This document shows positions 4,918 to 5,356 of a DNA stretch of 5,356 bases, one piece after another (positions within the stretch are counted from its first letter, which is position 1; every line of letters starts with the position of its first letter). The notes beneath the pieces were generated by a model, which did no database searches, was not told where the DNA came from, and saw only the letters and a list, made by a program, of their open reading frames with translations. The stretch spans positions 1 to 5,356 of the forward strand of contig DCUC01000046.1 of assembly GCA_002329705.1 (NCBI GenBank). The letters are read 5' to 3'. This stretch comes from Caryophanales bacterium UBA1424. Lineage in GTDB: Bacteria; Bacillota_I; Bacilli_A; RFN20; CAG-826. Both the position numbers and the translations under genes were made by a program.

Positions 4918-5356
4918 AATTATTAATTCCTTTCCGTTTGATGTTTTCGAATATTTTAATAGTTATATAGTACTGGTAAATTGATACCTTTGGTTTCATC
5001 TTGATGATGATTGTCGGAAGCGAATACGAATAGAGGACGATCTTGCGCTTTTGCTGGCAGCCATATCCGCGCAAGTCGCTATATGGAATCGTGAAGTCGA
5101 CTTTCTTGCCGACGATGGTTATCCCGTCGCGGCTTAAGCCGAATGTGCACGCCGCGTAGTAATGGCGGCGCTTGTTGCCCCAGCACACTTTTATGTCGAC
5201 GTCTTCACTGAAATTCTCATTGATGTGAGCGAGCACGTATTTTTCATAGTCATCGATCATCGGGCGGGCAATTTCATGCAGTTGGTATGACTTATTATCT
5301 ATCGTGAAGTGACCGCTTTCGTCATAATACCCTTCAAAATCGCAATTTTTGCAGAA
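4883..5356 (-). CDS. Partial protein of unknown function with CxxC motif, overlapping the symporter gene
   Basis: The frame is open to the right edge, giving 157 visible C-terminal residues. The first Met, at base 5260 (visible residue 33), has no ribosome binding site, so the gene very probably starts outside the window. The first visible residues are FCKNCDFEGYYDESG, a CxxC knuckle of the kind found in zinc ribbons; a partner pair would lie upstream. After a polar stretch (to about 65) comes a beta-rich segment with RDGITIVGKKVDFTIPYSDL and alternating hydrophobic strands (about 75-135), reminiscent of a small PH-like barrel, then a basic end. Some Firmicutes 1-acylglycerol-3-phosphate acyltransferases end in a similar zinc-ribbon tail, so a PlsC-like tail is one possibility, weakly held. 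I do not recognise the family. It overlaps the symporter start by 35 nt in another frame. Confidence 0.65.
   Translation of the reverse strand, partial: FCKNCDFEGYYDESGHFTIDNKSYQLHEIARPMIDDYEKYVLAHINENFSEDVDIKVCWGNKRRHYYAACTFGLSRDGITIVGKKVDFTIPYSDLRGYGCQQKRKIVLYSYSLPTIIIKMKPKVSIYQYYITIKIFENIKRKGINNYVPLTHRELGF

Overview
The window looks like a compact chromosomal stretch from a Bacillota (Firmicutes) bacterium, probably Bacilli-like or a related Erysipelotrichia/Mollicutes-neighbouring lineage. The evidence is strong AGGAGG-type ribosome binding sites, a textbook sigma-A promoter, A/T-flanked hairpin terminators, and a PadR/HAAS/DUF4097 cassette typical of that phylum. TGA is used as a stop and tryptophan is TGG, so the code is standard (table 11), not the Mycoplasma code. 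The lineage below phylum is a guess. No mobile element, CRISPR array, tRNA or rRNA was seen, and no gap between genes exceeds about 130 bases.

Layout. (1) Bases 1-203, + strand: the C-terminal end of a membrane protein resembling a chromate-transporter (CHR) family protein. (2) 251-766, - strand: a non-haem ferritin with the complete FtnA-type iron-site residue set. Its terminator abuts the stop codon of the convergent gene. (3) 893-1405, + strand: peptide methionine sulfoxide reductase MsrA, divergent from ferritin across about 126 bases, so the pair forms an iron/oxidative-stress module. Its stop codon lies in the loop of its own, apparently bidirectional, terminator. (4) 1436-3358, - strand: a self-contained operon with a consensus promoter and palindromic operator, then a PadR repressor, a HAAS-domain membrane protein and a DUF4097 beta-repeat protein. 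The genes are joined by a 1-nt gap and a 4-nt overlap (ATGA). (5) 3430-5356, - strand: a GltS-like sodium:glutamate symporter preceded by a 35-nt-overlapping gene that runs off the window with a CxxC motif at its visible edge.

How they work together. The PadR-HAAS-DUF4097 trio is the most system-like element. PadR probably represses its own promoter through the dyad between the -35 and -10 boxes. The HAAS membrane protein is a plausible signalling partner, and the DUF4097 protein, a membrane-anchored ladder of about 20-residue TTNG repeats, is the probable envelope-side output or sensor. This kind of cassette is known in Firmicutes, so it is not new as a class; its ligand and role here are unknown. 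Ferritin and MsrA both fit protection against iron-driven oxidation. I found nothing that clearly amounts to a wholly undescribed system.
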